Shown here in pieces: positions 25,740-36,124 of a stretch of 64,000 bases of DNA (positions are counted from its first letter, which is position 1; the number at the start of each line of letters is the position of its first letter). The position numbers were made by a program, and so were the translations under genes. This DNA comes from Comamonas halotolerans (GTDB lineage: Bacteria; Pseudomonadota; Gammaproteobacteria; Burkholderiales; Burkholderiaceae_C). Below the pieces are notes generated by a model. It searched no databases. It saw only the letters and a program-made list of their open reading frames with translations, and was not told the origin of the DNA. The stretch is from positions 124,001 through 188,000 of the forward strand of contig NZ_JASAUZ010000001.1 in the NCBI RefSeq assembly GCF_030162935.1, written 5' to 3'.

Positions 25740-28193
25740 ATGCCCGTTTCAAAGTCCGCGAAGTCTAAGCAGGCGCCCGACGCTACCGCGAAGCCCAAAA
25801 CTTCCAAACCCACTGCTGCTGCCAGCGCCAAAGCTGCGTCGGCAACAGCCGTGAAGAAGACCGCTGCCAAAAAGGCAGCCGCTTCCAAGAAAGATTCTGA
25901 TATGGCGACTTTGTCCCAAGCTGAACTCAAAGCCATGGCCGATGCGCTGCTGGCTGAATCCGCCCCAAAACGCGGCAAAAAGAAGGCCGACGCTGATGAT
26001 GCTCCGGTAGCCAAAAAGCCCGCAGCCAAGAAGGCCGCCGCGCCCAAGAAAGACGCTGCGGAAGCCAAGGCTCCTGCCGCCAAAAAGGCCCCTGCCAAAG
26101 CCGCAAAGGCTGCAGACACTGCCAAGGCTCCTGCCAAGCGTGGCCGCAAGCCCAAGGCCAAGGAAGAGTCTGGTGACGATGAGGATCTGGGCGATTTTGA
26201 TGCCGACTTGGAACTGGAAGCCGAAGCGGAACCAGAAGCTGAAGCGTCTGAGACCACAACGACCGAAAAGGCCAAACCTCTGCGCATGAAGATCAGCAAG
26301 GCGAAAGAGCGCGCCTTGATGAAAGAATTTGGTCTGGATGAAACTGTTCTGACTGAAGACGAGTTGAACACCCGACGCCAGCGTCTGAAGATGCTGATCA
26401 AGCTGGGCAAGACTCGTGGCTACCTGACCCATGCGGAAATCAACGACCACCTGCCCGATAAGCTGGTAGACGCTGAAACACTGGAAGTCGTTGTTTCCAT
26501 GTTGAACGACATGGGCGTGGCAGTGTATGAACAGACCCCGGATGCAGAAACCCTGCTGCTGAACAATACCGGTCAATCTGCCACCACTGAAGAAGAAGCC
26601 GAAGAAGAAGCTGAAGCAGCTCTGTCGACCGTGGATTCGGAATTCGGTCGCACCACCGATCCCGTGCGCATGTACATGCGCGAAATGGGCACGGTCGAAC
26701 TGTTGACCCGTGAAGGCGAAATTGAAATTGCCAAGCGCATCGAAGGCGGCTTGATGGACATGATGGAAGCCATCTCGGCTTCCCCAGCCACGATCGCTGA
26801 AGTGCTGGGTATGGCCGCCGAAATTCGTGAAGGCAAAGTGGTCATCTCCACCATCGTGGACGGCTTTGTGAATGCCGATGAAAACGATGACTACGTGGCC
26901 GAGGAAGACTTCGACGAGTACGACGAAGAAGATGATGACGACGGCAAGGGTGGCTCCAAAGCCATGACACGTCGCCTGGAAGAGCTCAAGAACGAAGCGT
27001 TGGCACGTTTTGACAAGATTGCCGACAACTTCGACAAACTGCGCAAAGCCTACGACAAGGAAGGCTGGGGCTCTGCCAACTACAACAAGGTACAAAAGGC
27101 CATCACCGAAGAGTTGATGACCATCCGCTTTACCGCCAAGACCATTGAAAAGCTGTGCGATCTGGTCCGTGCGCAAGTGGACGATGTACGCAAGAAAGAA
27201 CGAGAGCTGCGCAAGATCATCGTGGACAAGTGCCGCATGCCTCAAGAGAAGTTCATCGCCAGCTTCCCTCCCAATCTGCTGAATTTGAAGTGGGTGGAAG
27301 AGCAAGCTGCCGGTGGCCATCCCTGGAGCAATGTGCTGTCGCGCAATATCCCTCCCGTGCAAGAGCTGCAGCAAAACCTGATCGATCTGCAAGCCCGCGT
27401 GGTTGTGCCGCTGGAAGAGCTCAAGAGCATCAACAAGCGCATGAACGAAGGCGAACGCAACAGCCGCTTCGCCAAGAAGGAGATGATCGAGGCAAACTTG
27501 CGTCTGGTGATCTCGATTGCCAAAAAGTACACCAATCGTGGCCTACAGTTCCTGGACTTGATCCAGGAAGGCAACATCGGCTTGATGAAGGCCGTGGACA
27601 AGTTTGAATACCGTCGTGGCTACAAATTCTCGACCTATGCCACATGGTGGATCCGTCAGGCCATTACCCGCTCTATTGCGGATCAGGCCCGCACAATCCG
27701 CATCCCTGTGCACATGATCGAAACCATCAACAAGATGAATCGCATCTCGCGCCAGCACTTGCAGGAGTTTGGTTTTGAGCCTGATGCATCCATCCTGGCC
27801 GAGAAGATGGAGATTCCGGAGGACAAGATCCGCAAGATCATGAAGATCGCCAAGGAACCCATCTCGATGGAAACACCCATCGGTGATGATGACGACAGCC
27901 ACCTGGGCGACTTCATCGAAGACTCGGCCAACACAGCGCCTATCGAGGCCGCGATGCAGGCTGGTCTGCGCGATGTGGTCAAGGACATCCTGGATGGCCT
28001 GACTCCACGCGAAGCCAAGGTACTGCGCATGCGCTTTGGTATCGAAATGTCCACCGACCACACTCTGGAAGAAGTGGGCAAGCAGTTTGACGTGACACGT
28101 GAACGCATTCGCCAAATAGAAGCCAAGGCGCTGCGCAAGCTCAAGCACCCCAGTCGCTCGGACAAGCTGCGCAGCTTTATTGATTCGCTGTAA
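25740..28193 (+). CDS. rpoD: RNA polymerase primary sigma factor RpoD (sigma-70)
   Basis: An 817-residue primary sigma factor. Residues 1-145 are an alanine/lysine-rich tail with repeated AAKK words, followed by an acidic stretch to about 185. Region 1.1 comes next ([13 protein letters not shown]). Region 1.2 is [17 protein letters not shown]. Regions 2.1-2.4 lie at about 575-650 ([32 protein letters not shown]). Region 4.2 is at the end ([19 protein letters not shown]). The ATG at 25740, after AAGAGG, is preferred over upstream in-frame codons to 25629. The basic tail is about 180 residues longer than in E. coli and is common in Burkholderiales. Confidence 0.97.
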   Translation: MPVSKSAKSKQAPDATAKPKTSKPTAAASAKAASATAVKKTAAKKAAASKKDSDMATLSQAELKAMADALLAESAPKRGKKKADADDAPVAKKPAAKKAAAPKKDAAEAKAPAAKKAPAKAAKAADTAKAPAKRGRKPKAKEESGDDEDLGDFDADLELEAEAEPEAEASETTTTEKAKPLRMKISKAKERALMKEFGLDETVLTEDELNTRRQRLKMLIKLGKTRGYLTHAEINDHLPDKLVDAETLEVVVSMLNDMGVAVYEQTPDAETLLLNNTGQSATTEEEAEEEAEAALSTVDSEFGRTTDPVRMYMREMGTVELLTREGEIEIAKRIEGGLMDMMEAISASPATIAEVLGMAAEIREGKVVISTIVDGFVNADENDDYVAEEDFDEYDEEDDDDGKGGSKAMTRRLEELKNEALARFDKIADNFDKLRKAYDKEGWGSANYNKVQKAITEELMTIRFTAKTIEKLCDLVRAQVDDVRKKERELRKIIVDKCRMPQEKFIASFPPNLLNLKWVEEQAAGGHPWSNVLSRNIPPVQELQQNLIDLQARVVVPLEELKSINKRMNEGERNSRFAKKEMIEANLRLVISIAKKYTNRGLQFLDLIQEGNIGLMKAVDKFEYRRGYKFSTYATWWIRQAITRSIADQARTIRIPVHMIETINKMNRISRQHLQEFGFEPDASILAEKMEIPEDKIRKIMKIAKEPISMETPIGDDDDSHLGDFIEDSANTAPIEAAMQAGLRDVVKDILDGLTPREAKVLRMRFGIEMSTDHTLEEVGKQFDVTRERIRQIEAKALRKLKHPSRSDKLRSFIDSL

Positions 28194-28233
28194 CGTCTAC
28201 GGCCTGTTCACTGCAGCAGGCATCGACAGCCAT

Positions 28234-28264
28234 AAAAAAGGAGACCTGAAGGTCTCCTTTTTTT
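28234..28264. terminator. Bidirectional rho-independent terminator after rpoD
   Basis: Stem GGAGACC / GGTCTCC with a TGAA loop, six A before and seven T after. It serves rpoD on the plus strand and can also serve the CaiB-type gene ending at 28335 on the minus strand. Confidence 0.93.
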
Positions 28265-28334
28265 ATGCAGTCTTTTGTTTACTTGTAGGTTGAGCGAAAG
28301 CGGCTTTGGATCTCAGCCAAATGCACGCAGCAAT

Positions 28335-29576
28335 TCAAGCAATAGCCTTCGTTTGCAGCAACGCATCAATCTCAGCCTGCTCATAACCCAGCGACTGCAA
28401 CAACTCCCGGGTGTGCTCACCAGCTTTCGGAGGATTGCTGCGAACTCCCAGGCGCTCACCACCCATTCGAATTGGCAACAGCGTGGTTTTCGCGGTTTCA
28501 CCGGCACGCTCTCCATCACTCAGCACCACATCCACCAAGCCTCCTGTGGCTTGCAGGTGAGGATCATCAAAAAGCTGCTCTGGCCGCGAAATGGGTGCAA
28601 AAGGAAGCTGGTGCGCTTCAAACACCTGAGCAAGATGGGCTGCACTGAAGTTCGCCAAACGACGGCGCAGCTCTGGCAACATGGTGCCGCGGGCACGCAC
28701 CCGATCATTATTGGTTTGCAGCGCAGGGTCTGCGGCCATATCGTCAAACCCCATCGCCGTACAGAAGGTGCGCCACTGCGCATCGCTCACGGCTGCCAGG
28801 AATATTTGCTCCTCATCCTTGACGTTGAACACGTCGTACAGACCCCAGGAGGAAATCCGCTCGGGCATCGGGGCTGCAGCCTGCCCCGTCACCGCATACT
28901 GCATCATGTGCTGCCCCACAAGAAACACATTGTTCTCGAAGAGTGCGGAATCAATCTCTTGGCCCAGGCCCGTCTGATTGCGCTGCATCAGTGCGGCCAA
29001 CGCACCGATTGCACCAAACATACCGCCCATGATGTCATTCACACTGCTGCCTGCACGTAACGGATCACCCGGACGTCCAGTCATATACGCCAGCCCCCCC
29101 ATCATCTGCACCACCTCATCCAAGGCTGTGCGATGCTCATAAGGGCCGGGCAGAAAGCCGGAATGATTCACGTAGATTAGACCGGGATTGAGCCTGGAAA
29201 GGTTCGCATAGTCCAGGCCGTACTTTTTCATCACCCCGGGTTTGAAGTTCTGCAGCACCACATCAGCAGTGGATGCCAAGCGAATTGCCGCCTGCAAGCC
29301 TTCAGCCTGACGCAGATCCATCGCCACACTTTTCTTGTTGCGGTTGAACATGGGGAAAAAGCCTGCGCCTGCCCCCAGCAAGTTGCGCGTGAGATCCCCT
29401 GCAACAGGTTCCACCTTGATCACTTCCGCCCCCAAGTCAGCCAGCACCATGCCACATGCAGGCCCCATCACCATATGGCTGAATTCCACCACCCGGATGC
29501 CCTGCAGAGGGAGTCGCTTGGTGGAGCTGGTTGGAGAACTTGAGATAGGTAGGTCGGGCAAAGCGTTGTCGGTCAT
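28335..29576 (-). CDS. CaiB/BaiF family CoA-transferase (family III)
   Basis: A 413-residue family III CoA-transferase. These enzymes move CoA between carboxylic acids through a mixed-anhydride formed on a conserved aspartate. Typical segments are the N-terminal LQGIRVVEFSHMVMGPACG, LADLGAEVIKVEPVAGD, NRNKKSVAMDLR, and PGLIYVNHSGF, with a catalytic Asp expected near TALDEVVQMMGG. AGSSVNDIMGGMFGAIGALAAL is also conserved. The partner acids are unknown. A 21-residue serine/proline-rich leader precedes the fold. It stands alone on the minus strand between rpoD and the HxlR gene. Confidence 0.9.
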   Translation of the reverse strand: MTDNALPDLPISSSPTSSTKRLPLQGIRVVEFSHMVMGPACGMVLADLGAEVIKVEPVAGDLTRNLLGAGAGFFPMFNRNKKSVAMDLRQAEGLQAAIRLASTADVVLQNFKPGVMKKYGLDYANLSRLNPGLIYVNHSGFLPGPYEHRTALDEVVQMMGGLAYMTGRPGDPLRAGSSVNDIMGGMFGAIGALAALMQRNQTGLGQEIDSALFENNVFLVGQHMMQYAVTGQAAAPMPERISSWGLYDVFNVKDEEQIFLAAVSDAQWRTFCTAMGFDDMAADPALQTNNDRVRARGTMLPELRRRLANFSAAHLAQVFEAHQLPFAPISRPEQLFDDPHLQATGGLVDVVLSDGERAGETAKTTLLPIRMGGERLGVRSNPPKAGEHTRELLQSLGYEQAEIDALLQTKAIA

Positions 29577-29905
29577 GGTAAAAAATTTGCAAACGGCTGC
29601 ATTTCAGTGCAGCCAAGGGTTTCCCCTGTAATGCAAGGATTCTAGAAAGTCATCAGAGCATGCTTCCCGAGGTTTTCGGCAATCCGGCCATCCCCGAAGG
29701 TGAGTGCGCGCACCATGGATCGTGGCAGCGCTACAACAAAAGCCGATTTTTAACGTTTTTTGCGCTTTGAAGCCTAGCGATTCTTCAAGACGAGCTACTA
29801 AACTTGTAGCAGACAAGATTCAAAGCTATAGTCAAACCGACTTGGAACGGTGTGCATTGCATTGCTCTGCATCCATACCCCATCTCAGCGCAAGGAGAAG
29901 CGTCC
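29577..29905. promoter_or_regulatory. 329-base divergent promoter region, CoA-transferase / HxlR regulator
   Basis: No gene is seen. Two dyads are present: GGCTGCA / TGCAGCC (29595-29614), just upstream of the CoA-transferase start, and GCTAC / GTAGC (29794-29810), about 95 bases upstream of the regulator. The second may be an operator for the HxlR-like protein. Confidence 0.45.
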
Positions 29906-30211
29906 ATGAGTTCTAAGGAAAATGCTGCTATTAATCAGTTGCTCGAAAAACTTGAGCGCCGCTATGCACTGCGCGTGCTGTGGGCACTGCGTGATGGACA
30001 CCCTCAAACCTTCCGATTGCTGCAAGACAGCGTGGGAGGCATCACCCCCAACACGCTCAACACCCGCATCAAAGAACTGCGCGAGGAAGGTTTGATGGAG
30101 CATGGCAATGATGGCTACACCGTCACTCCTTCGGGGCAGGACCTGCTCAAGCGCCTAAGCGATCTACAGGCTTTTGCCACACGTTGGGCAGCAGCCCGCC
30201 CGAAGAAGTAA
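29906..30211 (+). CDS. HxlR-type winged-helix transcriptional regulator
   Basis: A 101-residue winged-helix protein. LLEKLERRYALRVLWALRDG is the typical HxlR helix 1-2 region, and LQDSVGGITPNTLNTRIKELREEGL is the recognition helix; YTVTPSGQDLLKRL forms the wing and end. HxlR proteins sense aldehydes, quinones or oxidative stress and control neighbouring genes. No conserved cysteine is present, so redox sensing by thiol is unlikely here. The ATG at 29906 follows AAGGAG with ideal spacing, which discards the longer frame from 29852. It precedes the FKBP gene by about 100 bases and faces the CoA-transferase gene. Confidence 0.85.
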   Translation: MSSKENAAINQLLEKLERRYALRVLWALRDGHPQTFRLLQDSVGGITPNTLNTRIKELREEGLMEHGNDGYTVTPSGQDLLKRLSDLQAFATRWAAARPKK

Positions 30212-30310
30212 TCTACACCCTGCCCGCTGCGGCACACGTAACAGGCACCCGAGCTTGGCTTCGCCGGTGCCTTTTGTTTTTCCTGCATTTTCCCTACAAG
30301 GATTTTTTCC

Positions 30311-31003
30311 ATGGCACTGACCACCACTGCCTCTGGCCTGCAATACGAAGATGTTGTTGTCGGCACAGGCGCCGAAGCAAACAGTGGCGCTGACGTCAAG
30401 GTGCACTACACCGGCTGGCTCTACCAGAACGGCCAGCAAGGTGACAAGTTCGACTCCAGCAAAGACCGTCGCGACCCCTTTGAATTCTCGCTGGACCAAG
30501 GCATGGTCATCCGTGGCTGGGATGAAGGCGTGCAAGGCATGAAGGTGGGCGGCAAGCGCATCCTGATCATCCCCGCAGAGCTGGGCTACGGTGCCAATGG
30601 CGCTGGTGGCGTGATTCCTCCTCATGCCACACTGAAGTTTGAAGTTGAGCTGCTGTCGACCAAGGCTGCTCCGGTTTTGCAAATCGAAGACACTGTAGTG
30701 GGTGATGGCGCTGAAGCCACCCGTGGCAAGCGCGTCACTGTGCACTACACCGGCTGGCTGTACAAAGATGGCGAGCAAGGTGCCAAGTTTGACTCCAGCA
30801 AGGACCGCAACGATCCTTTCGTCTTCCAACTGGGCGCCGGCATGGTGATCCGCGGCTGGGACCAGGGCGTGCAAGGCATGAAGGTGGGCGGCAAGCGCAC
30901 CCTGATCATTCCCCCAGAAATGGGCTATGGCGCACGTGGCGCCGGGGGAGTGATTCCACCAAACGCAACGCTGAAGTTCGATGTGGAGTTGCTGGCAGTC
31001 TGA
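30311..31003 (+). CDS. Tandem-domain FKBP-type peptidyl-prolyl isomerase
   Basis: A 230-residue cytoplasmic protein made of two complete FKBP domains, residues 8-115 and 123-229. They share about 80% identity by my count, including VHYTGWLY, KFDSSKDR, GMVIRGWD, GVQGMKVGGKR and GAGGVIPP. FKBPs speed proline cis/trans isomerisation. The usual Burkholderiales gene encodes one ~118-residue domain, so this looks like a recent in-frame duplication. No signal peptide is seen. A clear terminator follows. The assembly should be checked because short-read data could also mis-join such a repeat. Confidence 0.93.
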   Translation: MALTTTASGLQYEDVVVGTGAEANSGADVKVHYTGWLYQNGQQGDKFDSSKDRRDPFEFSLDQGMVIRGWDEGVQGMKVGGKRILIIPAELGYGANGAGGVIPPHATLKFEVELLSTKAAPVLQIEDTVVGDGAEATRGKRVTVHYTGWLYKDGEQGAKFDSSKDRNDPFVFQLGAGMVIRGWDQGVQGMKVGGKRTLIIPPEMGYGARGAGGVIPPNATLKFDVELLAV

Positions 31004-31030
31004 TCGCCTGTCTTCCCTCTTTTCAATCTG

Positions 31031-31059
31031 AACGGCCTGTCTGAGACAGGCCGTTTTTT
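31031..31059 (+). terminator. Rho-independent terminator of the FKBP gene
   Basis: Stem AACGGCCTGTC / GACAGGCCGTT with a TGA loop followed by six T, 28 bases after the stop. It also lies just downstream of the converging symporter gene. Confidence 0.93.
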
Positions 31060-31082
31060 ATTGCACATGCAACAGCGATTGG

Positions 31083-33173
31083 CTATTTATCAGGATGCGC
31101 ATGCGAGCTCATCACACTCACTGATACGGTCACCAACAGCCCCAGCAATACACCAAACACACCCGCAGAAATTGGTTGCAGCCCCCACCACAATCCATCT
31201 GCAAGCAACCACTGGGGTGACCAGTGCTGCACCCATTGGCTATGCGAGAGCATGTAATACGCAGTAATACCCAAGCCTGCCAGCATGCCTGCAACAGCGC
31301 CTGTACGCGTCACACCACGCCAGAAAATACCCAGCACCATGGCGGGCACAAAGGCGGATGCAGCCAATGAGAACGATGCAGCCACCATGGGCAGAATGTC
31401 TGACGGACGCTGTCCCGCAACCCACGCCGCGCCCAATGCCACCGCCATCAGCACAAACTTGGACAAAATTACGCGCTGCTCGGGAGAAGCTTTGCCTGGC
31501 CATTTTTGGAAATACAAATCACGCACCAAGGCATTGCTGATGGTGAGCAGCAAACCATCGGCTGTTGACAATGCTGCCGCCAACCCACCGGCAGCCACCA
31601 GACCCGCAATCACATAAGGCAAACCACCAATTTCAGGTGTTGCCAGCATGATTAAGTCTGCGCCAAGCCGCAGCTCGCCAAACTGCAAAATGCCGTCACG
31701 GTTCACATCTTCCACAGACAGCAAAGACGCATCCACCCGCGCCCACTGGGCAATCCAGGTTGGTAGTTCGTCAAAGCGCACTCCCACCAGATTGTTCATG
31801 ACTTCCAGCTTGATCAGCGCAGCCAACGCAGGAGCAGTGAGATAGAGCACAGAGATGAAAAACAAAGTCCAGGCCACCGAAGTACGCGCACCAGATACCG
31901 AAGGCACCGTGTAGTAGCGGGTGAGTAAATGCGGCAACCCCGCTGTGCCCACCATCAGACAGAACATCAATGCCAGAAAGTTGTTGCGCTCATCATTGAA
32001 CTGCTGACGCTCCGACTCTGAACCGTCCGGTTCTCCACCAAATGGCTGGCTATGCCTTGGCAAGCCTGATAAAGGACGTGCCCGCTCACGGAAATCCTGC
32101 AATTGTTGACGCCACTGCTGCTCTGCCACTACAGGGCTGCGTGGCAAGTTGGCATATTCACGGCTGATGGCAGCAATCTGGCCCACATCCCCATTGCTGG
32201 AGCGCAGATAGCGCAAACGCTCGTGAAGCGCCAAACGATCACGCTCCAGAGCCAAAGGCACATCCTGCAGTTTCGCTTCCAGCACATCTGCACGCTCGCT
32301 ATAAGTCTGCCGCACTGACAGCTCCTGCGGTGACGCAAGCAGTTGCTCTTCCAGCTCTGCAATTTTTTGCAGCTGACTGGCGTAGGCCACAGCAGCTACA
32401 GGATTACCCAGCTGCTTGTAGGCCAACCAGGAAACTGGAATCAGGAATGCCAGCAAGATGACCACATACTGCGCTACCTGTGTCCAGGTCACCGCACGCA
32501 TCCCCCCCAAAAAGGAGCACAGCAACACGCCCCCCAGCCCGAGCATGATGCCAATCTCGAACTGCACCCCCGTCAGACGGGAGGCAATCAGCCCCACTCC
32601 ATAGATCTGTGCCACCACATAGGTAAACGAACACACCACCGAAGCCAAAGCCGCAATGATCCGCGGCCAGTGCCCACCAAATCGCGCCTGGAAAAAATCT
32701 GGCAAGGTGTACAGATTCATGGCGCGCAAATGCGGCGCAACCAACATGGCCACCAGGCAAAAGCCGCCCGTCCAGCCAAGTAAATACGCCAAGCCGCCTG
32801 GCTGACCGCTGCTGCCACCAAAACCCTGTAAATACAAAGCCCCAGACAGACTGATGAAGGAAGCAGCACTCATCCAGTCTGCTGCTGCAGCCATGCCGTT
32901 GTACATGGACGGAATACGCCGACCAGCCACGTAATACTCGTCAGCATCACTGGTGCGACCCCACACTCCGATGACGGCATAAAGCATCACTGGCACAAAC
33001 AAGAAAATGGGGCCAATCCAGTGGCGTGAAAGGCCCTGCCGCTCTGCCCAGGTCATCAACAACAGGAAACCCAGCACGCACAGGCAGTACAAACCCACCA
33101 TGCGGTGGATGCGCCAGTGATAGGCGCGCATGCGTGTATGGGAAGCGCTGCTTGCGCCAGAAGGAATGGGCAT
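31083..33173 (-). CDS. Sodium:solute symporter, VC_2705-like subfamily
   Basis: A 696-residue sodium:solute symporter. Residues 25-250 and 390-680 hold about thirteen membrane helices, with YYVAGRRIPSMYNGMAAAADWMSAASF near the start. A ~130-residue insert at 255-390 (charged, coiled-coil-like) interrupts the membrane part. A second inserted loop holds DVNRDGILQFGE at residues 489-500, a perfect EF-hand calcium loop by spacing (D1, N3, D5, G6, E12). The subfamily works with a DUF4212 small subunit and is thought to carry acetate, propionate, pyruvate or lactate. The ATG at 33173 has no good ribosome site, with alternatives downstream. It is last in the ppsA operon. Confidence 0.88.
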   Translation of the reverse strand: MPIPSGASSASHTRMRAYHWRIHRMVGLYCLCVLGFLLLMTWAERQGLSRHWIGPIFLFVPVMLYAVIGVWGRTSDADEYYVAGRRIPSMYNGMAAAADWMSAASFISLSGALYLQGFGGSSGQPGGLAYLLGWTGGFCLVAMLVAPHLRAMNLYTLPDFFQARFGGHWPRIIAALASVVCSFTYVVAQIYGVGLIASRLTGVQFEIGIMLGLGGVLLCSFLGGMRAVTWTQVAQYVVILLAFLIPVSWLAYKQLGNPVAAVAYASQLQKIAELEEQLLASPQELSVRQTYSERADVLEAKLQDVPLALERDRLALHERLRYLRSSNGDVGQIAAISREYANLPRSPVVAEQQWRQQLQDFRERARPLSGLPRHSQPFGGEPDGSESERQQFNDERNNFLALMFCLMVGTAGLPHLLTRYYTVPSVSGARTSVAWTLFFISVLYLTAPALAALIKLEVMNNLVGVRFDELPTWIAQWARVDASLLSVEDVNRDGILQFGELRLGADLIMLATPEIGGLPYVIAGLVAAGGLAAALSTADGLLLTISNALVRDLYFQKWPGKASPEQRVILSKFVLMAVALGAAWVAGQRPSDILPMVAASFSLAASAFVPAMVLGIFWRGVTRTGAVAGMLAGLGITAYYMLSHSQWVQHWSPQWLLADGLWWGLQPISAGVFGVLLGLLVTVSVSVMSSHAHPDK

Positions 33174-33200
33174 GGGTGGCGGGAAGTAAACGCGCTCACA

Positions 33201-33491
33201 CTAGGCGGAGCGCTCAAACATATCCATCACCACACAGTAAACCAGCACGATCAGCATGAACATCAGGACTGCCCCTTGGGCAGCCATCCAATAGCCCAGT
33301 TGCCAGCCTTGCACCCAGGCTTGCAAATCGCGTGCAAAAAAACATACACCAAAAGAAAACACCACCCAGACCGCCAGCAATACTGCCTTGAGCCAAAGGT
33401 GGTGCGTATCGTGCCAGTCAGGTGGCATCTGCCTCCCGCTTGGCACATTGGACTGAGGCCCGTCATGCACATCGTTTTCAGAAAACTGCAT
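33201..33491 (-). CDS. DUF4212 symporter small subunit
   Basis: A 96-residue protein with two membrane helices (LKAVLLAVWVVFSFGVCFFA and a second through VLMFMLIVLVYCVVM), matching the DUF4212 small subunits that pair with sodium:solute symporters. It lies between ppsA, 18 bases upstream, and the symporter, 27 bases downstream. I prefer the ATG at 33491, preceded by AAAGG; a GTG at 33494 is adjacent. The protein is thought to be needed for function or stability of the large subunit. Confidence 0.85.
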   Translation of the reverse strand: MQFSENDVHDGPQSNVPSGRQMPPDWHDTHHLWLKAVLLAVWVVFSFGVCFFARDLQAWVQGWQLGYWMAAQGAVLMFMLIVLVYCVVMDMFERSA

Positions 33492-33509
33492 CACAGGCCT
33501 TTCATCAGA

Positions 33510-35900
33510 TTAGCTGGCCAGATTCTGCCAAGTATCAATCACAGTGTCAGGGTTCAGCGAGATCGACACAATGCCCTTGTCTGACAACCACTTGGCAAAG
33601 TCAGGGTGGTCGGAAGGGCCTTGGCCACAGATACCAACGTACTTGCCTTGCTTCAGGCACGCCTCGATGGCGCGCTCCAGCATCTTCTTCACGGCAGGGT
33701 CGCGCTCGTCGAAGTCGGCAGCCAGCAACTCCAGACCGGAGTCACGGTCAAGACCCAGCGTCAGCTGTGTCAAGTCATTGGAGCCGATGGAGAAGCCATC
33801 GAAGTACTCCAGGAACTCTTCGGCCAGGATGGCGTTGGAAGGAACTTCACACATCATGATCAGCTTCAACTCGTTCTCGCCGCGCTTGAGACCATTTTCG
33901 CCCAGCATGGTGGTCACGCGCTCGGCCTGCTTCAGGGTACGCACGAAAGGAATCATGATCTGCACGTTGGTCAGACCCATGTCTTCACGCACGCGGCGCA
34001 GGGCTTCGCATTCCATCTTGAAGGCTTCACCGAAGTCTTCGGAGATATAGCGCGCGGCACCGCGGAAGCCCAGCATGGGGTTCTCTTCCTCGGGTTCGTA
34101 GCGGCTGCCACCAATCAGCTTGCGGTATTCGTTGGACTTGAAGTCCGACATACGCACGATCACGGGCTTGGGCCAGAAAGCAGCGGCAATTGTTGCCACA
34201 CCTTCCGCCACCTTGTCCACGTAGAAAGCACGTGGGGAAGCATGGCCGCGGGCCACAGATTCCACAGCCTTCTTCAGGTCAGGATCAACAGCGGGGTAGT
34301 CCAGGATGGCCTTGGGGTGAACGCCGATGTTGTTGTTGATGATGAATTCCAGACGCGCCAGACCCACGCCTTCATTGGGCAACTGGGCAAAGTCAAACGC
34401 CAGCTGGGGGTTACCCACGTTCATCATGATCTTGGTCTTGATCTCGGGCATTTCACCGCGGGTGACTTCTGTCACTTCGGTTTCAATCATGCCGTCATAG
34501 ATCTTGCCGGTATCGCCTTCAGCGCAGGACACGGTCACCAAAGTGCCATCCTTCAGGCGTGCTGTCGCGTCACCGCAGCCCACCACGGCAGGAATACCCA
34601 GCTCACGCGCGATGATCGCAGCGTGGCAGGTGCGGCCACCTCGGTTGGTCACAATGGCAGAGGCCTTTTTCATGACGGGTTCCCAATTGGGGTCAGTCAT
34701 GTCGGTCACCAACACATCACCGGCTTGCACCTGGTCCATCTGCGAGATATCGGATACCAGACGCACAGGGCCGGTACCAATCTTCTGACCAATCGCGCGG
34801 CCTTCGGCCAGCACATTGCCTGTGCCCTTGAGCTTGTAGCGCAGCTCGGCCTGTCCCTTGGACTGGCTCTTCACTGTTTCAGGACGCGCTTGCAGGATGT
34901 ACAGATGACCATCGGTGCCGTCCTTGCCCCACTCGATGTCCATGGGACGACCATAGTGTTGCTCGATCACCAGCGCATACTTGGCCAGTTCTTGCACGTC
35001 GGCATCGGTCAGGGAGTAACGATTGCGCAGCTCAGGTGCCACATCGGTAGTCTTGACCAGCTTGCCCGACGCAGCCTTCTCTTCAGGCGTGGAAAACACC
35101 ATCTGGATCAGCTTGGAGCCCAGGTTGCGGCGAATCAGCGCACTCTTGCCTGCCTTCAGCATGGGCTTGTGCACGTAGAACTCGTCAGGGTTCACAGCGC
35201 CTTGCACCACAGTTTCACCGAGGCCGTAGCTGGAAGTGATGAACACCACATCTTCAAAACCAGACTCTGTATCAATGGTGAACATCACACCGGCTGCGCC
35301 CAGATCGGAGCGCACCATGCGCTGCACACCAGCGGACAGCGCCACCACGTCATGCTCAAAACCCTTGTGCACGCGGTAGGAAATGGCACGGTCGTTGTAC
35401 AAGGAAGCGAACACTTCCTTCATCTTGTGCAGCACGTCTTCAATACCGACCACGTTCAGGAAGGTTTCTTGCTGACCCGCGAACGATGCATCAGGCAGAT
35501 CTTCGGCAGTTGCCGACGAGCGCACAGCAAAAGAGGCGGCTTCGTTGCCGCCTTGCAAAGTCACAAAGGCTTCGCGGATGGCTTTTTCCAGATCTGCAGG
35601 AAAAGGTTGTGCTTCCACCATGGCACGAATTTCAGCACCAACAGTGGCCAATGCACGCACATCGTCCACATCCAAAGCCTTGAGCTTGGCAGAAATCTTG
35701 TCGGCCAGGCCTTCAAAGGCCAGGAATTCGCGGAAAGCGTGGGCGGTAGTGGCAAAGCCCGTAGGCACGCGCACACCTTGTGGCAGCTGGGAAATCATTT
35801 CGCCGAGGGAGGCGTTTTTACCGCCAACGACCTCAACGTCGCTCATACGCAAGTTTTCGAAAGGCACGACCAAAGCGGTCGCTTCGAAACGGTTAGACAT
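33510..35900 (-). CDS. ppsA: Phosphoenolpyruvate synthase
   Basis: A 796-residue PEP synthase, which makes PEP from pyruvate and ATP for gluconeogenesis. The N-terminal ATP-grasp domain includes [20 protein letters not shown]. The central phosphohistidine domain carries [21 protein letters not shown] near residue 425, whose threonine is the regulatory site. The C-terminal domain has [24 protein letters not shown] and [11 protein letters not shown] with the active-site cysteine. It is transcribed towards the DUF4212/symporter genes and divergent from its regulator ppsR, with 224 bases between. Confidence 0.97.
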   Translation of the reverse strand: MSNRFEATALVVPFENLRMSDVEVVGGKNASLGEMISQLPQGVRVPTGFATTAHAFREFLAFEGLADKISAKLKALDVDDVRALATVGAEIRAMVEAQPFPADLEKAIREAFVTLQGGNEAASFAVRSSATAEDLPDASFAGQQETFLNVVGIEDVLHKMKEVFASLYNDRAISYRVHKGFEHDVVALSAGVQRMVRSDLGAAGVMFTIDTESGFEDVVFITSSYGLGETVVQGAVNPDEFYVHKPMLKAGKSALIRRNLGSKLIQMVFSTPEEKAASGKLVKTTDVAPELRNRYSLTDADVQELAKYALVIEQHYGRPMDIEWGKDGTDGHLYILQARPETVKSQSKGQAELRYKLKGTGNVLAEGRAIGQKIGTGPVRLVSDISQMDQVQAGDVLVTDMTDPNWEPVMKKASAIVTNRGGRTCHAAIIARELGIPAVVGCGDATARLKDGTLVTVSCAEGDTGKIYDGMIETEVTEVTRGEMPEIKTKIMMNVGNPQLAFDFAQLPNEGVGLARLEFIINNNIGVHPKAILDYPAVDPDLKKAVESVARGHASPRAFYVDKVAEGVATIAAAFWPKPVIVRMSDFKSNEYRKLIGGSRYEPEEENPMLGFRGAARYISEDFGEAFKMECEALRRVREDMGLTNVQIMIPFVRTLKQAERVTTMLGENGLKRGENELKLIMMCEVPSNAILAEEFLEYFDGFSIGSNDLTQLTLGLDRDSGLELLAADFDERDPAVKKMLERAIEACLKQGKYVGICGQGPSDHPDFAKWLSDKGIVSISLNPDTVIDTWQNLAS

Positions 35901-36124
35901 GGGAAGGCTCCAAAGTTAAATAACCGGTCATGTCCCAGTCGCCTGCTCAATCAGCAAGCCCACTGGTAGTTCCCACATGCTTGGCAACAACAACTTGGAT
36001 GTTCTGGTTGTCGGTCATCACCCTGCACGCGAGAGAAATTGGGAATAATGGGCGCCATTCTAGTCCCGGCTTGGCAATCTGGTTGCAAGCTCGGGTGTTT
36101 GACTTGAATAGAATTTTATTGCCC

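Noticed and set aside
25749..27392. 547-residue minus-strand frame opposite rpoD
   Set aside because: Long because of the biased Ala/Lys codons of the sigma tail; glycine/phenylalanine-rich with no family match.
33606..35969. 787-residue plus-strand frame antisense to ppsA
   Set aside because: It is the complement of a certain gene; its protein has no domain pattern and is histidine/glutamine-rich, as expected from reversed codon bias.
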